DNA of 64,000 nucleotides from Trema orientale. Its lineage: Eukaryota; Streptophyta; Magnoliopsida; Rosales; Cannabaceae. Of the stretch, positions 47,314-59,396 are shown piece after piece. The DNA is taken from NCBI GenBank assembly GCA_002914845.1, contig JXTC01000082.1:290520-354519 (forward strand), in the 5' to 3' direction. The notes beneath the pieces were generated by a model. It was given only the letters and a program-made list of their open reading frames with translations, was not told where the DNA came from and did no database searches. How positions within the stretch are numbered: the stretch's first letter is position 1; each line of letters starts with the position of its first letter. The position numbers were made by a program, and so were the translations under genes.

Positions 47314-48896
47314 TATATATGAATACGTACAAGATGACACATGTTGACAATGAATAAAAGGGGCCAGTTCAGTCATGTGCCTACCCTACGCATCCACTTT
47401 GACCTAAAACCATAAGGAAAAGAGCCATATATATAGTTTGTTTATTTTTTTATTTTTATTTTTTTTTTGAGGATCATGTATATAGTATATAGAGATACAA
47501 TTCTAAGCCTTTTGGGCCATATACTTATAATTTAGCTTGAGATTATTATAAACTTCATGCACATTAAACAACGTATAATTGGGCTAAATTGAGGTGATAT
47601 AAAAAGTTGTGTTCCCTCAAAAAAGAAAAAATAAATAAAAAAAGGTCGTATGCTGTGGACAGGACTTTAAACATGTTTTTAATGAATAGTGATTGTTACC
47701 TTTTAAGGGCTTTGGCACTAGTGCTCCACAAAAACTTTGAAACTTGGATTAATTTACTGATTATGATTCTCCTGAGACTGTCTAGTAAATTCTTCATTGC
47801 TCTAAAGAGCTACTTCTTTCATTTCGGTATTTGATTAAATTCCTTTCCAATCTCCATTTTTCGTCTAAAAAATTGTCCTTTTTCCTAATATGAACATTCG
47901 ACCAACAAAAGTACACAAAAGAAAAAAAATTTGTAAAACTCTATTAAGAGAACTCAAACCCTTACTTTTTTTTCCCTCTTGAGAAAAAAAAAATAAAAAC
48001 AAAAACAAAAACGAACTCATTCACATTTGAATGGAGTAATAATATTTGGCCATGTTGCCGGTTTCAGAAGAATACAAAATCTATGAAGCATTACTCGAGA
48101 TCAATTTGTGCTATATCAATATTATTGATGTCCAAAAGAAGTTCTACAAAGTTGCAATATTATACTCAAAGATCAAGGTGTAAACATTTCTTTTGCCCAC
48201 ATTGACAAGATATGGATGTAGTTCTTTAAGGGAATCGCTCCCGTTTATATTTTGACCAATATATGTCACGTTTGACCAATACGGTATTAATTAAAACGTA
48301 TACGTGTTGATCAAAACATGAACCAGATCGATCCCGTCGAAGTGACTATATCCGTAGCCACATTGACAAATCACTATGTGTATATATATAGGTTACAGAA
48401 ATGTATATGCAGCCATTAATTAATTACATTTTCTAAACTAGACCCTTCTTCTTCTTGGCATGGCTCGATGAATTTGGTATTTAATTACTATTGCACAAAT
48501 ATTCTCAGACTCTGGAACGGCCTTTTTGGTTCTATAAAACTCAATTAATCTACCTTTCCACACTGGACTATTACTATACTATCGCACATTGTGCAGATTT
48601 TGCGCATGCATCTTCACCTTTTCCCAACTTTTTATTAAGATATATACATACAATATTCTATGTTACATTTATAATATATGGACGTGTTAAAAATTTTGGT
48701 TTGGCCTCCTTATTGGAAAAACCAATTACATGAAACATGGGGAAGATGCTTAAGCTTACATATGTACATATATCTAGTGGTCCTCACCTATGTATTATAT
48801 GTTGAATAATGTTATTACTCATTAGTCATTACAGCACTATATTTGAGGATAAAGCTAGCCATGGAATTAGTTCATAATATTTTAGATATATATATA
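47314..48896. other. Intergenic, AT-rich
   Basis: About 1.6 kb with poly-A/T tracts; no gene or bounded element seen. Confidence 0.5.
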
Positions 48897-49816
48897 TTCA
48901 ATGAAGATTTTTATTTTTACTCTATAGATGGGTACTCTAATTTGGGCCATTGGATTTTAATCTAATGGCTAAAATAATATTCGAAGATTTACTTAAAAAA
49001 ATTATTATAATTAATACATATATAAATATAGAAAGTAATTTAAAACAAAAAAGATGGATAACTTGATGAGTAGGTCAATTTTTTTTTATTTTTTAATTTT
49101 TAATAAGAAAATGAAACTAATAAAAGATACTTAATAATCCCAAATCACTCTCAACTATCTTATTGAAAAAAAAATACACAACAAAAGATGTACAAATTTT
49201 AAGTTGTTTCACACATAATTTTTTTTTTCAAATAAATGTTCTTTCAATGTAGTTGTTTTATTTATTTATTTATAATTAAAGCCAGTTAATTCTCACCTTT
49301 ACCCCCACATAACTTAGATAAACATGAAGAGAACAAAAAAGAGGGACACTACAATTAAGACAAGGGAAATAATATAACGCTAATGCTACCTGATTAGTGC
49401 GTTGTTAAGTTCCTTTTTTTTTTTAATTAAAAAGAGATGAAACAATTTTGGTTTAGTTTTAGGGGATGGCTACGGTAGGGGCGTCTCTACGTAGGGTCAT
49501 GCCTTAATTATCGTTGGATGGGAATCTGTGGGGAATAACGGGAATCTGTGGAGAATCTATTTATATACAGATTCCCATCTAACGGTGAATAGACAGGGCC
49601 CTACGTAGGGGCGCCCCTACTGTAGATGCGCCCTTAGTTTTATTTAACAATTTATTTTATGAAATGACTGCTATATAGTAGGTAACGGTGAAAATGAAGT
49701 AAATAAAAAAGAATTAGAAATTAATATAATTAATGAGATGACTTGTTATTGTAGGTTTATTTCTAAATTAGTCAAACTTACCCATCTATGAAGCAAAAAT
49801 AAAAATACCCATTGAA
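48897..49816. mobile_element. Inverted-repeat element carrying a nested 172-bp MITE
   Basis: Left end TTCAATGAAGATTTTTATTT and right end (reverse complement) TTCAATGGGTATTTTTATTT pair over about 48 bp, through CTATAGATGGGTA / CATAGATGGGTAA. A subterminal hairpin GCCATTGGATTTTAATCTAATGGC-like motif lies near 48946. The MITE at 49462-49633 sits inside. No ORF. Confidence 0.6.
49462..49633. mobile_element. 172-bp Mutator-type foldback MITE, copy 1
   Basis: Foldback element; the arm contains GGTAGGGGCGTCTCTACGTA and pairs with TACGTAGGGGCGCCCCTACT on the other side. Flanked by perfect 9-bp TTAGTTTTA (49453-49461 and 49634-49642), typical of Mutator-like elements. Same length as copy 2. Confidence 0.88.
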
Positions 49817-49839
49817 AACTCACCCATATATATATATAT

Positions 49840-50278
49840 GGTTGCCAATCTAGGAATTTATTTAGGGCACCAATCTAGTAGGTATTTTTTTTTTACCTAT
49901 TTATAGGTATCAATTTGGCCAATGAAAATTTATCATGCACATTTTTTTATGGGGAGGGCTACAGTAGGGGCGCCCCTACGTAGGGTCACCCTTTATACAC
50001 CGTTTGATGGGAATCTGTGGGGAATAACGGGAATCTGTGGGGAATCTGTTTATACATAAATTCCCATCAAACGGTGTATAGACAGAGCCCTACGCAGGGA
50101 CGCCCTTACTGTAGACGCGCCCTTTTTTTAAAAAGTAGAAGAGAGAAATAACATTAATGATGCACGTCTTTTCATGCACCTCATTATAGCCGTTGGATCA
50201 CTATTAGATGATGATCAAACAGCTAAAAAAAAATACCCACATATAGGTAAAAAAAAAATACCTACTGAATTGGCAACC
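49840..50278. mobile_element. GGTTGCCAAT foldback element (copy A) interrupted by MITE copy 2
   Basis: Ends GGTTGCCAATCTAG ... TGAATTGGCAACC; inner inverted blocks AGTAGGTATTTTTTTT and AAAAAAAATACCTACT. Without the 172-bp insertion the element is about 258 bp. It is flanked by TA repeats that hide any duplication. Related copies: 50294-50526, about 54954-55111 and 55133-55362. Confidence 0.7.
49951..50122. mobile_element. 172-bp Mutator-type foldback MITE, copy 2
   Basis: Same family and length as copy 1, with arms holding CAGTAGGGGCGCCCCTACGT and the shared core GGGAATCTGTGGGGAATAAC. Flanks TTTTTTTAT / TTTTTTTAA agree at 8 of 9 bases. It splits the GGTTGCCAAT element copy A. Confidence 0.85.
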
Positions 50279-50293
50279 ATTTATATATATATA

Positions 50294-50526
50294 TAGTAGG
50301 TATTTTTTTTTTTTTACCTATGCATAGGTATCAATTAGGCCAATGAAATATTTTTTTGTATATTTTTTTATTATAAAGAGTAGGAGAGAGAAATAGCATT
50401 AATAATGCACGTCTTTTTATGTACTTGATTATAGCCGTTGGATCACCATTAGATGATAATCCAACGGCTAAAAAAAAAATACCTACACATAAGTAAAAAA
50501 AAAAAATACCTACTGGATTGGCAACC
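50294..50526. mobile_element. GGTTGCCAAT foldback element, copy B
   Basis: About 233 bp, beginning at AGTAGGTATTTTTT (outer GGTTGCCAAT missing on the left) and ending TGGATTGGCAACC. An internal hairpin, GCCGTTGGATCACCATTAG against ATAATCCAACGGC, is better preserved than in copy A. Confidence 0.7.
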
Positions 50527-51975
50527 ATATATATTAGGCAACGACAATCCTCTATTTTGACGCATGCGGCATGCCCATCCTTGGATGTATTCATGAGTGA
50601 TATCATGTGATATAGAGTATTCCAAGCCATCAATACCGTTAATGGTTGTCATGATTATTTGGGTGTTGTTTTTCCGTCAAAACCCAGATGTATAACTTAG
50701 TTTCTAGTTTGGAATGCAATTTTACTCTTTAAAGCTATGTTAGTTGGTGCGTACTTGGACCATATATGTAACATATATCCATGACCATAATGAGTTGAAT
50801 AATTATATCGACAAAATCTAAGGTATTTAATTTAATACTTATATAAGTTTAGAAATGGATTTATTGACTATATGGTAGGTAACATTTTTGTTACCCGAGT
50901 AGTATTGAGTTTTTTTTTTTTTCAATCAAATTTCATTAAGGACTTCTTACTTTCTCATCATGGTTTCATTTTTTCATTCTTATTCCATTTTCTCATTAAA
51001 ATTTTAACTATAAAATTAAAATTTACATTATAATAAATAATATTTTCATATCAATGGTAATTAAAAAAATTACATTTCAAAATTAAAATTGACATGGCAA
51101 TACTTAAAAATTTCTTGTTAAAGGTGATGAAAACTTGAACTTTAAAATCAAAATTGTCATGGTATTACATAATTATTTTAGAAAGTACTAAGAAAATAAA
51201 CTTCAAAATTACAATGGCTGGAATAAATTTATCCCAAAGTGATTGATATATTGCGTGAAAGTGAAGTGTATCCATAGACTATTTCAATATTTATACATAT
51301 AAATCATTTCTTAACGTTCTCAATCTATTTATACAAAATCTTCGTGAGCAGATCGACTTCAAGTATTTGAAGGGATTTCAGAAGAACAAAGTCAACCTAA
51401 GACGAGTAGTGTTTGCTAGTCACGTTGGTGAATGAATACATCCACGTTGCAACAATCAAAAGAGGGAGTCTTTTTATTGTATAAATCAAATTGGTGTTTG
51501 TATTCATTCAAATTTTATTAATAGTATTTATTCTCTGGGTATGGCCCTTTGAACGTAGGTTATTGAGAGATAATTGAATCAAGTAAAAGTTTCTGTGTAT
51601 CATTTTTACTTTTCTTTTTTCACAACGACCATCCTTCGTGTTACAACATAATTAAATAATTAGTTAAATTATTTAATTCGGCCATATCTGAAAAATGGAC
51701 CTAACAGAATCATACATTTTTAAACGCAAATTTTCAATAAAATTCAACCGTTTTTACAAGAAAAATAAAAAAAAATTCCAATAACTTCACATAATAACTT
51801 GACATTTTTTAAAAACTAATTCCTAAATAATATGAAATAGAAATGGAAATAGATAGAATTGATTCGATATAGCAAGTCATTTTCAATTGAGTCAAACGCA
51901 ACTATCTATAGAGCAAAAACAAAAATACCTACTAAGAACCTACCCTTTAATTTATAATATTTACATATATATATA
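50527..51975. other. Intergenic, AT-rich
   Basis: No gene. A single end motif of the 48.9-kb element family (ATCTATAGAGCAAAAACAAA) occurs near 51905. Confidence 0.5.
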
Positions 51976-52868
51976 CACTAAAACATCGATAAATGAATGT
52001 TCGATAAATTAATAATCTAGGTTAAATAATAAAATCTTTTGATCGCAGCTCGTGCTAATGTACTAAAATAATATTTTAGCTAAATACATAAGATAATAAC
52101 TTTTTTGTAGTTTCTTTAGGACTCATCGAATATATAAATTAATAATTGATTAAATATATAAAAGAAATAATACATAAACATTTACAATATTAATGGGATT
52201 TTTCTAGATAACTTCTATTTTTTTAATTCTGTTTTTTTCAAAATGTATCAAAATTGTTTGCTTATTATTTGTACTTAAATTCAACTTAATATCATCTCTA
52301 ACTTTTGCAATGCATACAACATATTTGGTATATGATTTGGAATCTATTTAAAATGACTTGGATTCTCGAATAAAACTAATGACTATTTATAGATATAATG
52401 TTCAATATACATAAAAATATCTGAAATAATATATCTTATAAAATATATTAAATTTTAAAGCTACATTTATATGTATATGTACTTCTAAACTTTTTTATGT
52501 ATACTAATAATTAACTTTTAGAATCTTATTTATGTACAAACAATATATATTAACTTTTATGTATATGCATGTTAAGTTTTAGGTATCTTTGTATGTACAC
52601 ATTAACTTTGACTTATCAAATTTTTATTATAAATATGAGTCAAATTTTTATTATAAATATGAGTCAAATTTTTATTATAAATATGAGTCATACATGTATC
52701 TTAGGCAAAAACATATACAAATATTAAACTTATACTACTCTTATAAATTAATAAATTATTCATTTATTAATAAATTAATAAATTATTTATTTATCGATAA
52801 ATAAATAACTCCTCTAAAATAATAATTTTCCGTAGTCCTAACAGTATTAATATATAAAGGTTTTACTG
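51976..52868. mobile_element. pogo/Emigrant-like MITE (Tc1/mariner)
   Basis: 893 bp between TA dinucleotides (51974-51975, 52869-52870). Left end CACTAAAACATCGATAAATG; right end (reverse complement) CAGTAAAACCTTTATATATT, close to the CAGTAAAACCTCTATAAATT termini of plant Emigrant/Lemi1-type elements. The interior is AT-rich and non-coding, with a 24-bp tandem repeat. Confidence 0.8.
52616..52687. repeat. 24-bp tandem repeat, three copies
   Basis: Three perfect head-to-tail copies of a unit beginning TCAAATTTTTATTATAAATA, inside the Emigrant-like element. Confidence 0.95.
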
Positions 52869-52870
52869 TA

Positions 52871-54953
52871 CTCTTTAGATGGCATTGGTAGATGCAGATG
52901 ATGTGCATTTGAATTGGTTGCATTTCCTTCAATGTATAATGCAATTTTTTTTTCCTGTATACATATGATGATATCTTTTTGGTTGTTTTAATTCTTGATA
53001 TGATTTACGTATTTAATTAGGCTTAAGGCAAAAGAAGTACAAATTTCTTCAATTTTTGAAGGGTATAATTAAACTCGCGCAATTTCAACTTTTATTAATG
53101 GTAATGAACAATTACATTAAATATTGAAATAAACATAAGAGTACACACAGTTCATAAATGATCTTCGGAATATATAAGATAAAGCAGATAATGAACTGTA
53201 TAAGAGAATAGACCACTTTGTTTATAGAACAAAACAATTAAACCGTACAATATAGCTAAATCAAAATATGATCGTATTAATTATAAGAAGTAGTACAAAA
53301 TCTGGATCTTTAAGGCGTCTAGTTATTATTTTTCCATTAAAGAAAAAGAAGATCTAGAAATTATTGTTACTTGTCCCCCATGGTTCTCTCTCTGATCTCT
53401 CACTCAATATACTTGTATATAGTTAGTACAGTTCAAGCATTTCAAAAATGTTGATGAATTAATATAAGTATCTCCTCAAGATATGATCAGTACCTCAACA
53501 AACTGAAGAGATAGCTGGAACTGAGCCATTATTATCTAAATTTTACGCATTACAAAATGTGGGAAATTAATGCATATATATATATATGCCAATCTAACTT
53601 CCAATATATAATGCACATTACATAATATATTATTTAATATATAAGCAAGGTCAAAGAATTGACAGATCATATAGCATATGATATGACGCACAAGCTTCGT
53701 ATATATTCCTTTGGGAGATTCTAAGGTACTTATAAACAAATTGGAAATTTTATATTGAGGAATGGGACTTACATTTAACAAAAATTTAAGTGACGATATA
53801 TAATTTGTTGACTGACCTTTATGGAAAAACCCTTCACCACACGATAACTTTATGCAAATTCAACCCTCAAAAAAAAAAAAAAAAAAAGAAAGAAAGAAAA
53901 AAAGGAAAAAGAGAGAGATTACTCCAGCTAGCTCACAAGTACGTAGCTGAAGGAATCAAGTGTTTCACAAGATATCTATTTTTATTCATATGTGGGTTTG
54001 GACATCAAAATATATGTGGTATCAATTAACTAATATTTATTATTTATTTTTGTGTAGTGTTAGCTATATACAGTCAGCACCATGTGTTAGATATCCGGTG
54101 TAAGCAAAAGCTGTTTGTTAAAATGAAAAAAATGAAATCTAGCATTATCATGGGGATGCGTAGACATGGTGGAATATTGTGATCTAAATCCATAAATATA
54201 TATATACACATATCCTCAGAATCATTTTATTTGAAGATATGAGTAAGTCATGCTCATTTTCGGTAATTTTTCGAGGGGAGAAGATTTCTTTGGCATCTCT
54301 TAGATTTTGGGCTGTCAAGCCAGTCAAGCTTAGTATATTTTTATTTGTTTGCTTATTAATTACTTATCAAACATCTAAGTCTAATACATATACACATACC
54401 GTATACAGTGGATAATCCGAGAGAGAGATTGGCCAATCTTTTCCTTTTTTTTTCAAAAGAAAATTATTATGAAATTTATACATAAAAATTGGCCATATTA
54501 GAATTCGAATACCTCCCCTCTTATATACTCATACATACACTCACGAGAATCCTTGTCCAATCTTTTTCCTTCTTAGTTTAGCTTCAAAATCAGTTTGTTA
54601 TATGTGCATATTTAGCATAGTTTCCATAAACTTTTAGAACTAAAAAGTTATTTTTGAAAGTGTTAGATGAATTCTTGTAAAATCATTTTATATCCTTTTA
54701 ATGAAACATATACTCACTAATTTTTTTAGAAAGATCTTTTAATACTTTTACTTTTTCAAAGTAAAAATCATCAACATGGTCCCATAATCTTTAAAAAGTT
54801 TATCCACTGCTAGGTGCATCAAATTGTCTCATGAAAATCTCGTAGAATTAAATAGCTAGGATATGTAATGGTAACAATGTAGTACCATGTTGACGTTAAC
54901 AATTAAGAAATAACATACCTTATTCAAAAATAAATAATAAATAAATGTACATA
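52871..54953. other. Intergenic, AT-rich
   Basis: About 2.1 kb; poly-A tract near 53868; no coding region or bounded element recognised. Confidence 0.5.
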
Positions 54954-55362
54954 ATATATATATATATATGTAATCCATCAGATCATTATTCAATAGTTAT
55001 CATGATTTGAGTAGTTGGACAAAAAAATAATAAATACATATTATTTAATATTTTTCTCTCTCTATACCTATAAAAAAAAAAATACTCACTGAATTAGTGC
55101 TATACTGCCATATAAATATATATATATATATGTGGACACTAATCCAGTAAATATTTTCTTTTGTTACTTATCTATAAGTATTATTTTGGCCAATTAAAAT
55201 TCACCATACACATTTTTTCATGATAAAAATATTAAATAATATATATTTATTGTGACTATTTTTCTTTTGAGCTACTTAAACATGATAGCCATTAGATAAT
55301 GATCCCACGGCTAAAAAAAATACGTATAGATAGGTAAAAAGAAAATACGTACTTGATTATGG
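54954..55362. mobile_element. Two further copies of the GGTTGCCAAT/GGTATTTT foldback family
   Basis: A partial copy at about 54954-55111 ends ACCTATAAAAAAAAAAATAC. A fuller, diverged copy at about 55133-55362 has left AATCCAGTAAATATTTTCTT, right AAAATACGTACTTGATTATG, and the internal GCCATTAGATAATGATCC..GGCTAAAA motif. Both are separated and bounded by (TA)n. Confidence 0.55.
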
Positions 55363-57840
55363 TTTATATATATATATATAATAAATAATATAATCAATAT
55401 GCTTGTCATGAACTCATCATTTAATTATCACTTTCCCACATATAATTAATTAGGCTTGAGCACAGAATTAAATTTAAGTTTCACAAAGCTCATAGGTAGT
55501 ACTGGCTGGCTTCCCATATCAATTGTTGATTTAACGGTGGGAAATTAATTGAACATGCCATACACAAGATTAAAGAATTAGCTATATGAAGAAAATGAAC
55601 ATATACATAAGCCCATATATGATCACCAATAATTTTAACTTGTGTACAATGGTATAATCTATAATTTTAATAGTGTGGTCCAAACTTTAAGATAAAATAG
55701 TAGTTGAAATAAAAAACACATTATTAGTTCAAATAAAAGACACATTATTACTGTAAGTTTTTTGTACAAGTTTTTAATATCCTAATTATTACTTACATAG
55801 TGTAGTTATTTGTATCCCTATTGTGTTACTCATAAAGTTTAGTCTTTGAACACCAACTAAAATTGGAATATCAATCTATGAATGATGCTCAAAGACATGG
55901 AGAAATTATCCACAAGACTAGGCTGGCCAATGAATCTGGTGACTGGTCAAACTTGAGCAGTGGCCGAAAGCAAAAACCAGGTACTGAAGAATAATTAGGC
56001 GAATATTATTGCATGGCTCATCTTATCAACTCCAATCAATTGCTCACCACCTAAGCTGATTATTTATGCACAGGGTTAGCTTCAAAGATTGGCTTTTTGG
56101 TACATTTTATTTATTTATTTTCATATTTAACCTCTCTTTCTCTGTTTTCCATTACATGTATAAATTCAGTATATCCATAAGGAGTACGTCACTCTTTGTA
56201 TTAAGCTCAAATTAATTGATTCAGACACGTATATATAATAATTCCGTTACAAAATTGCTTTTGGCTATGATAAAGATTATCTATTACTATATTACATATG
56301 CTAGCTGCTAGCGAGACACATATATTAATCGTTTAAGCTACTTTTTTTTTTTTCCCCACTTTTGTGTCTACAGCTCCAAGCCATTATTCCTACATAAATG
56401 TGTGGAGCACCAGCTGGAATCATTGACGAACGAAACACATTATTCAAGGCAAAAGAAATAGTATGTGGAAGTTCTGTGCTAGTCAAAAAAACCCGTGGTC
56501 ACGTTTCAGAACCACTAAACTTTTCATATTGTATCAAATATTCACGTTGTTTGATTATAATATTATGCTTAATTGACTTAACTGATAACTATATCTACCT
56601 TATTGTTTAAGTCCAAAGTTCAAATTCAACCATTCTGCAAAAAATATGTATGCGTGTTATGCGTGTATATGTATGGTTAAACTTGCTACATTATTGTCAT
56701 AAAAAAAAAAGGGGGTATAAGTGACTTGATTTGGCAATGCATTGATTTAACTGAAAAGATAAATAGTAAAATAGCATCAAATGGAGAAACTCAGTACATC
56801 ATTCTACTATTTATACTGATCAAGAGGCATGCACTCAAAAATGTGGTATATACCAGTCATACAATTGCATTAAAGCCACAAATAAAATAAATAAAACTTT
56901 GGCTATTGTCTTGTTTTATTTTTTTTTATTTTTTTTTATTTTTTTGGTAATGACTATTGTCTTGTTGACGTGCCATAAATCAGGGTGAAAAAAGAGAAAC
57001 TATGGTTAGTCACTCAGTCAGAGTGAAATGTAGTAATATTGTAGTAGTAGTAGTATACTAGAGGTAGAGTGAGAGTCTAAGATCATTGAAAAGAAAGATG
57101 CAGAGCTTAATAATGATAGAGAGTAGAGAAAGAATACGAACAGAAAAAGGGGCATAATGGATATAGACATCGTTGACATTCAACCCAATCAAAAAAGCCA
57201 TCTTCTTTTTTATTTTTATTTTTGATAATTTTCTCAAAGCCATGTTATGAGGAACCAGTTGTTCTCAGCCAAAAAGGAACCATTTATAAAAAGGGGGGAA
57301 AAAAAAAGAAAAGAAAAGAACAAGAAAAAAAAAAAAAAAAAGAACTGTAGTTTGGTCACAGTTTGATAATCACTCCAAGTTTTCTGATGCCACCCGCCAT
57401 GGTAAATATTGTAAGAGAGAGAGAATATATGATATGATATGATATGATATGATGAGGTTTAATTAGATTTAAGAAGACAAGCAAGCAAGTAAAAAAGGGC
57501 CATTTAATAAGGGAGTCCGTCATATGGCGTTATGGGGGCGGAAAGAAAGCTGAGTGTCAGTTTTGGCGTGCATAATTGAGAAAGGTGGTGGTGAGTCTTA
57601 ATGTCCCAACCCCAACCCCAAATTTAATGAACATTTTCTAATTTTTTCCTCACCATAGAGCTAAACACCAATCCAACTAGTAAAGTTAAAAAAAAAAAAA
57701 AGAAAAGAAAAGAAAGCATAGTGTTTCGAAAAAGTACTATTCCTCCTTGCTATACTATAGTAACTAGTACCGGTAGTAGCAAGATTGAGACCAGTGGCCA
57801 CACTTCGTAATAGCTGGGTTTTGGAAGTTGTTAACTTGTG
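55363..57840. other. Intergenic and distal promoter of the NRL gene
   Basis: About 2.5 kb. Contains a short (ATGAT)n run at about 57430-57455 and poly-A tracts; no gene seen. Confidence 0.5.
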
Positions 57841-58044
57841 TATTATAAAGTTGTATCTGGGTTTGTACTCCGCAACTCAAAAACACCTTTTCTTCTTCTT
57901 CTTTTTAATTTAATTTTTTTTTGAAGCTTTTATGACGATGGGTTTTGGTCCTCAGGGTTGAAGGGTTATGCCGGCCTCTGTGGTTGTGTCACTATTCAAG
58001 TGTACTTGAACCCAAATGCCTGCAATGGCGGTGTAAGGTAGTAG
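57841..58044 (+). promoter_or_regulatory. NRL gene core promoter and leader with three minimal uORFs
   Basis: TATTATAAAG at 57841-57850 is a good TATA box. In the expected leader three short ORFs follow in series: 57932-57961 (9 codons), 57968-58009 (13 codons) and 58016-58036 (6 codons). TAG|GTGAGT at 58044/58045 is a strong splice donor, suggesting that a 5' UTR intron of over 1 kb separates this exon from the coding start at 59397. Leader extent and intron are inferred. Confidence 0.5.
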
Positions 58045-59396
58045 GTGAGTTGAGCTTTGCAACTTTCTCTCTCTCTTTCTGGTTTAGTTTCTTTAGGTGG
58101 TTCTGTTTTTAAATTTCTAGGTTTGGTTTTGTGGTTGTTATATATATATATATATATTTTTTTTTTCACACGAAGAAAAAACCCTTTTTCGCTTGAGTCA
58201 CTTTGGAACTACATCTAACTAGTTGGGATTCTATAGCTTTCTAGATTTGACAAAATGGGGTCTTGGGTTTTGTTGGGGTTTACGCGGAGAGTGGATTTTG
58301 GGGCTTGTCTTTCTGTTTCCTTCATCAATGGTGTGAAAAAATATTTATTTCTTGATGCTTTGTTCTAGAGATTCCTTTCGTTATATGATGGCCTTACTCT
58401 GTAATATTCTATTAGATTTTATACGTAATATTCTGGTAGATTCCTCATATTTCACACAAGTTTTCGTAGTGATTTTGCTGTTGGGGTAGTTGATGTTGAT
58501 TGTTCATTATTGTAAGTTACTTTATTTTTGTGATCTTTCTCATTTATTCCTATACTTTGTGCCAAAAAAAAAAAAAAAAGGAAAGAGATGCTTGTTGTCT
58601 ACCGTTTTGGTGGTTTCTTCAACTGATACCGAGATGCTGTTTTCGGTTGCAGGATTTCAAACTTCAACGGTAAAAAAAAAAAAGAAAAGACAAAAAAAAA
58701 AGGGAAAATAGAAAAGACTAGAAATATAAAATTGGATTTATGTGTTTGGTTTGGAACTTGAAGCTAGGCCTTGGGAGGACTTTGTGGCATGAATCTTTAG
58801 TTAGCTTTTAAAAAAAGGAAAACAAAGAAACAGATAATCAGAAAGAGAAAGATAAACAAATAGTGGGGGAGTGTGGTGGAGTCAGATTTGTGCTTGTGGG
58901 TGTCTCTGGTTTTTGAGAATTATTTAGTGTTAAGAGTCTGTTGGCAATGTCTCCTGGGCTGACTTGGTGCGCCCGAGCTCCGTGGGCTTTGCCGCCGACC
59001 AAGGAAACAGCCTCTTCTTTGGCTCTCTTGCCATTCAAGAGAACCTTTTTTTAAAATATTGCCACACTACCCATCTTGAATCTTCTCTTCCAGATTTCTC
59101 TCTCTCTCTTACTCAGACTCTCTGCCCGGGTTGCTGTCAAGATTCGGTCTTGTCCCGTACAGCATATATCCTTCACCCTCTTTGAGATCCTACTTTTTAT
59201 CTCTTCAAGCCCAGGAAGTTGGCTATATAGTGAAAATTTCTGGTCCCCACCCTCAGTATCTGGGGACTTCACCTTTTTATTGGGCATGAGTGGTGGTCAA
59301 GCAAGTCTTTGATTTAGCTAGCACTGATCAGTTGAGTAGTGGGAAAGGTTTGTTTCGAGAGGCTAGAGGAGTAGCAGATCTTTTGCTTTTTCCAAG
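58045..59396 (+). other. Presumed 5' UTR intron and leader of the NRL gene
   Basis: T-rich, non-coding sequence between the strong donor and the start codon. The acceptor cannot be fixed by eye; several TTGCAG/GTAGCAG candidates exist. Confidence 0.4.

Noticed and set aside
52616..52687. CRISPR-like regular repeats
   Set aside because: Units are directly adjacent without spacers, inside a plant MITE; simple tandem repeat.
56398..56610. 70-codon frame beginning MCGAPAG
   Set aside because: No family resemblance, AT-rich tail, no promoter signals.
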